From Odontocerum albicorne (lineage: Eukaryota > Arthropoda > Insecta > Trichoptera > Odontoceridae): a stretch of DNA of 64,000 nucleotides. The stretch spans positions 2,334,251 through 2,398,250 of the forward strand of contig OX463838.1 of the NCBI GenBank assembly GCA_949825065.1. Direction: 5' to 3'. Numbering within the stretch: position 1 is the stretch's first letter; every line of letters starts with the position of its first letter. This document shows, in pieces, positions 63,770 to 64,000 of the stretch. The notes below the pieces were generated by a model, which searched no databases, was not told the DNA's origin, and saw nothing but the letters and a program-made list of their open reading frames with translations. A program made the translations under genes and the position numbers.

Positions 63770-64000
63770 TATAACTTTAAGGTCGATTTCTTCTTCATCT
63801 AATAAATTGGTTGTTCCAAATCAATCCAAAAAGGCGGAGTATTATGATAGAGCTTTTGCCGTTGCTGGTCCTGTGTGTAGAATGGCCTTCCTCTTAGTGT
63901 AAGAGATATGAATGGCGTGTGCAGATTGAGAGGGCTTATCAAAATTTATGATGTGATATGAACACAACACTTAATCTAAGGCGGAATGTGTAATTATCAT
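63770..64000. other. Unassigned window end
   Basis: No feature identified. Confidence 0.35.

Overview
This is AT-rich, intergenic or intronic DNA from an arthropod, most likely an insect. The order cannot be fixed from the sequence. The reasons are the mix of mariner, Tigger/pogo, piggyBac, hAT, PIF/Harbinger and Helitron DNA transposons; RTE- and Jockey/CR1-like LINE 3' fragments in many copies; tRNA-derived SINEs; hammerhead-ribozyme motifs of the Penelope-like kind; and the eukaryotic splice-like signals. I see no complete host protein gene, no rRNA, no CRISPR array and no bacterial operon. Nearly all open frames are decayed transposon pieces or artefacts of minisatellites.

Layout. 1-9 kb: LINE remnants, a deletion-derivative mariner (3195-4135), a tRNA-headed SINE (4974), a hAT MITE (6876-7160) and two large foldbacks (7468-8035, 8089-8352). 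9-16 kb: a piggyBac-like MITE (9093-9707), copy A of a duplicated candidate exon (9857-9948), a Jockey-like LINE, an 80-bp satellite (11721-12300), and a Harbinger-type element carrying a MADF-like first exon (14585-15086). 16-25 kb: RTE pieces, a Helitron end (16325-16634), Penelope-type ribozymes, and a tandem Helitron (21115-24012) split by a nearly full-length mariner (21731-23005). 25-34 kb: a satellite (25.5-26.1 kb), LINE tails, two more Helitrons, and a piggyBac insertion with a near-perfect empty site elsewhere in the window (31903-32185). 34-38 kb: a Tigger transposase C-terminus broken by a LINE, exon copy B (36369-36460) and a 9 x 40-bp array. 39-48 kb: four minisatellites and a nested Tc1/mariner-type element (41760-43151). 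48-56 kb: a poly(A)-tailed retrocopy with target-site duplication (48556-49080), an older inverted copy of it cut by a hAT element, an R1-like LINE piece, mariner fragments and a 50-bp satellite. 57-64 kb: 27-bp and 100-bp arrays, three LINE C-termini and a third piggyBac-like element.

The parts do not form a pathway. The sequence reads as layered insertions, several of which can be ordered in time because one element interrupts another with an intact target-site duplication. The most unusual signals are the recurrent hammerhead-like cores, the Helitron/mariner nest, the duplicated splice-flanked exon, the MADF exon inside a Harbinger MITE, and the unrecognised retroposed coding end. Coordinates of repeat edges are by eye and may be off by 5-20 bp.
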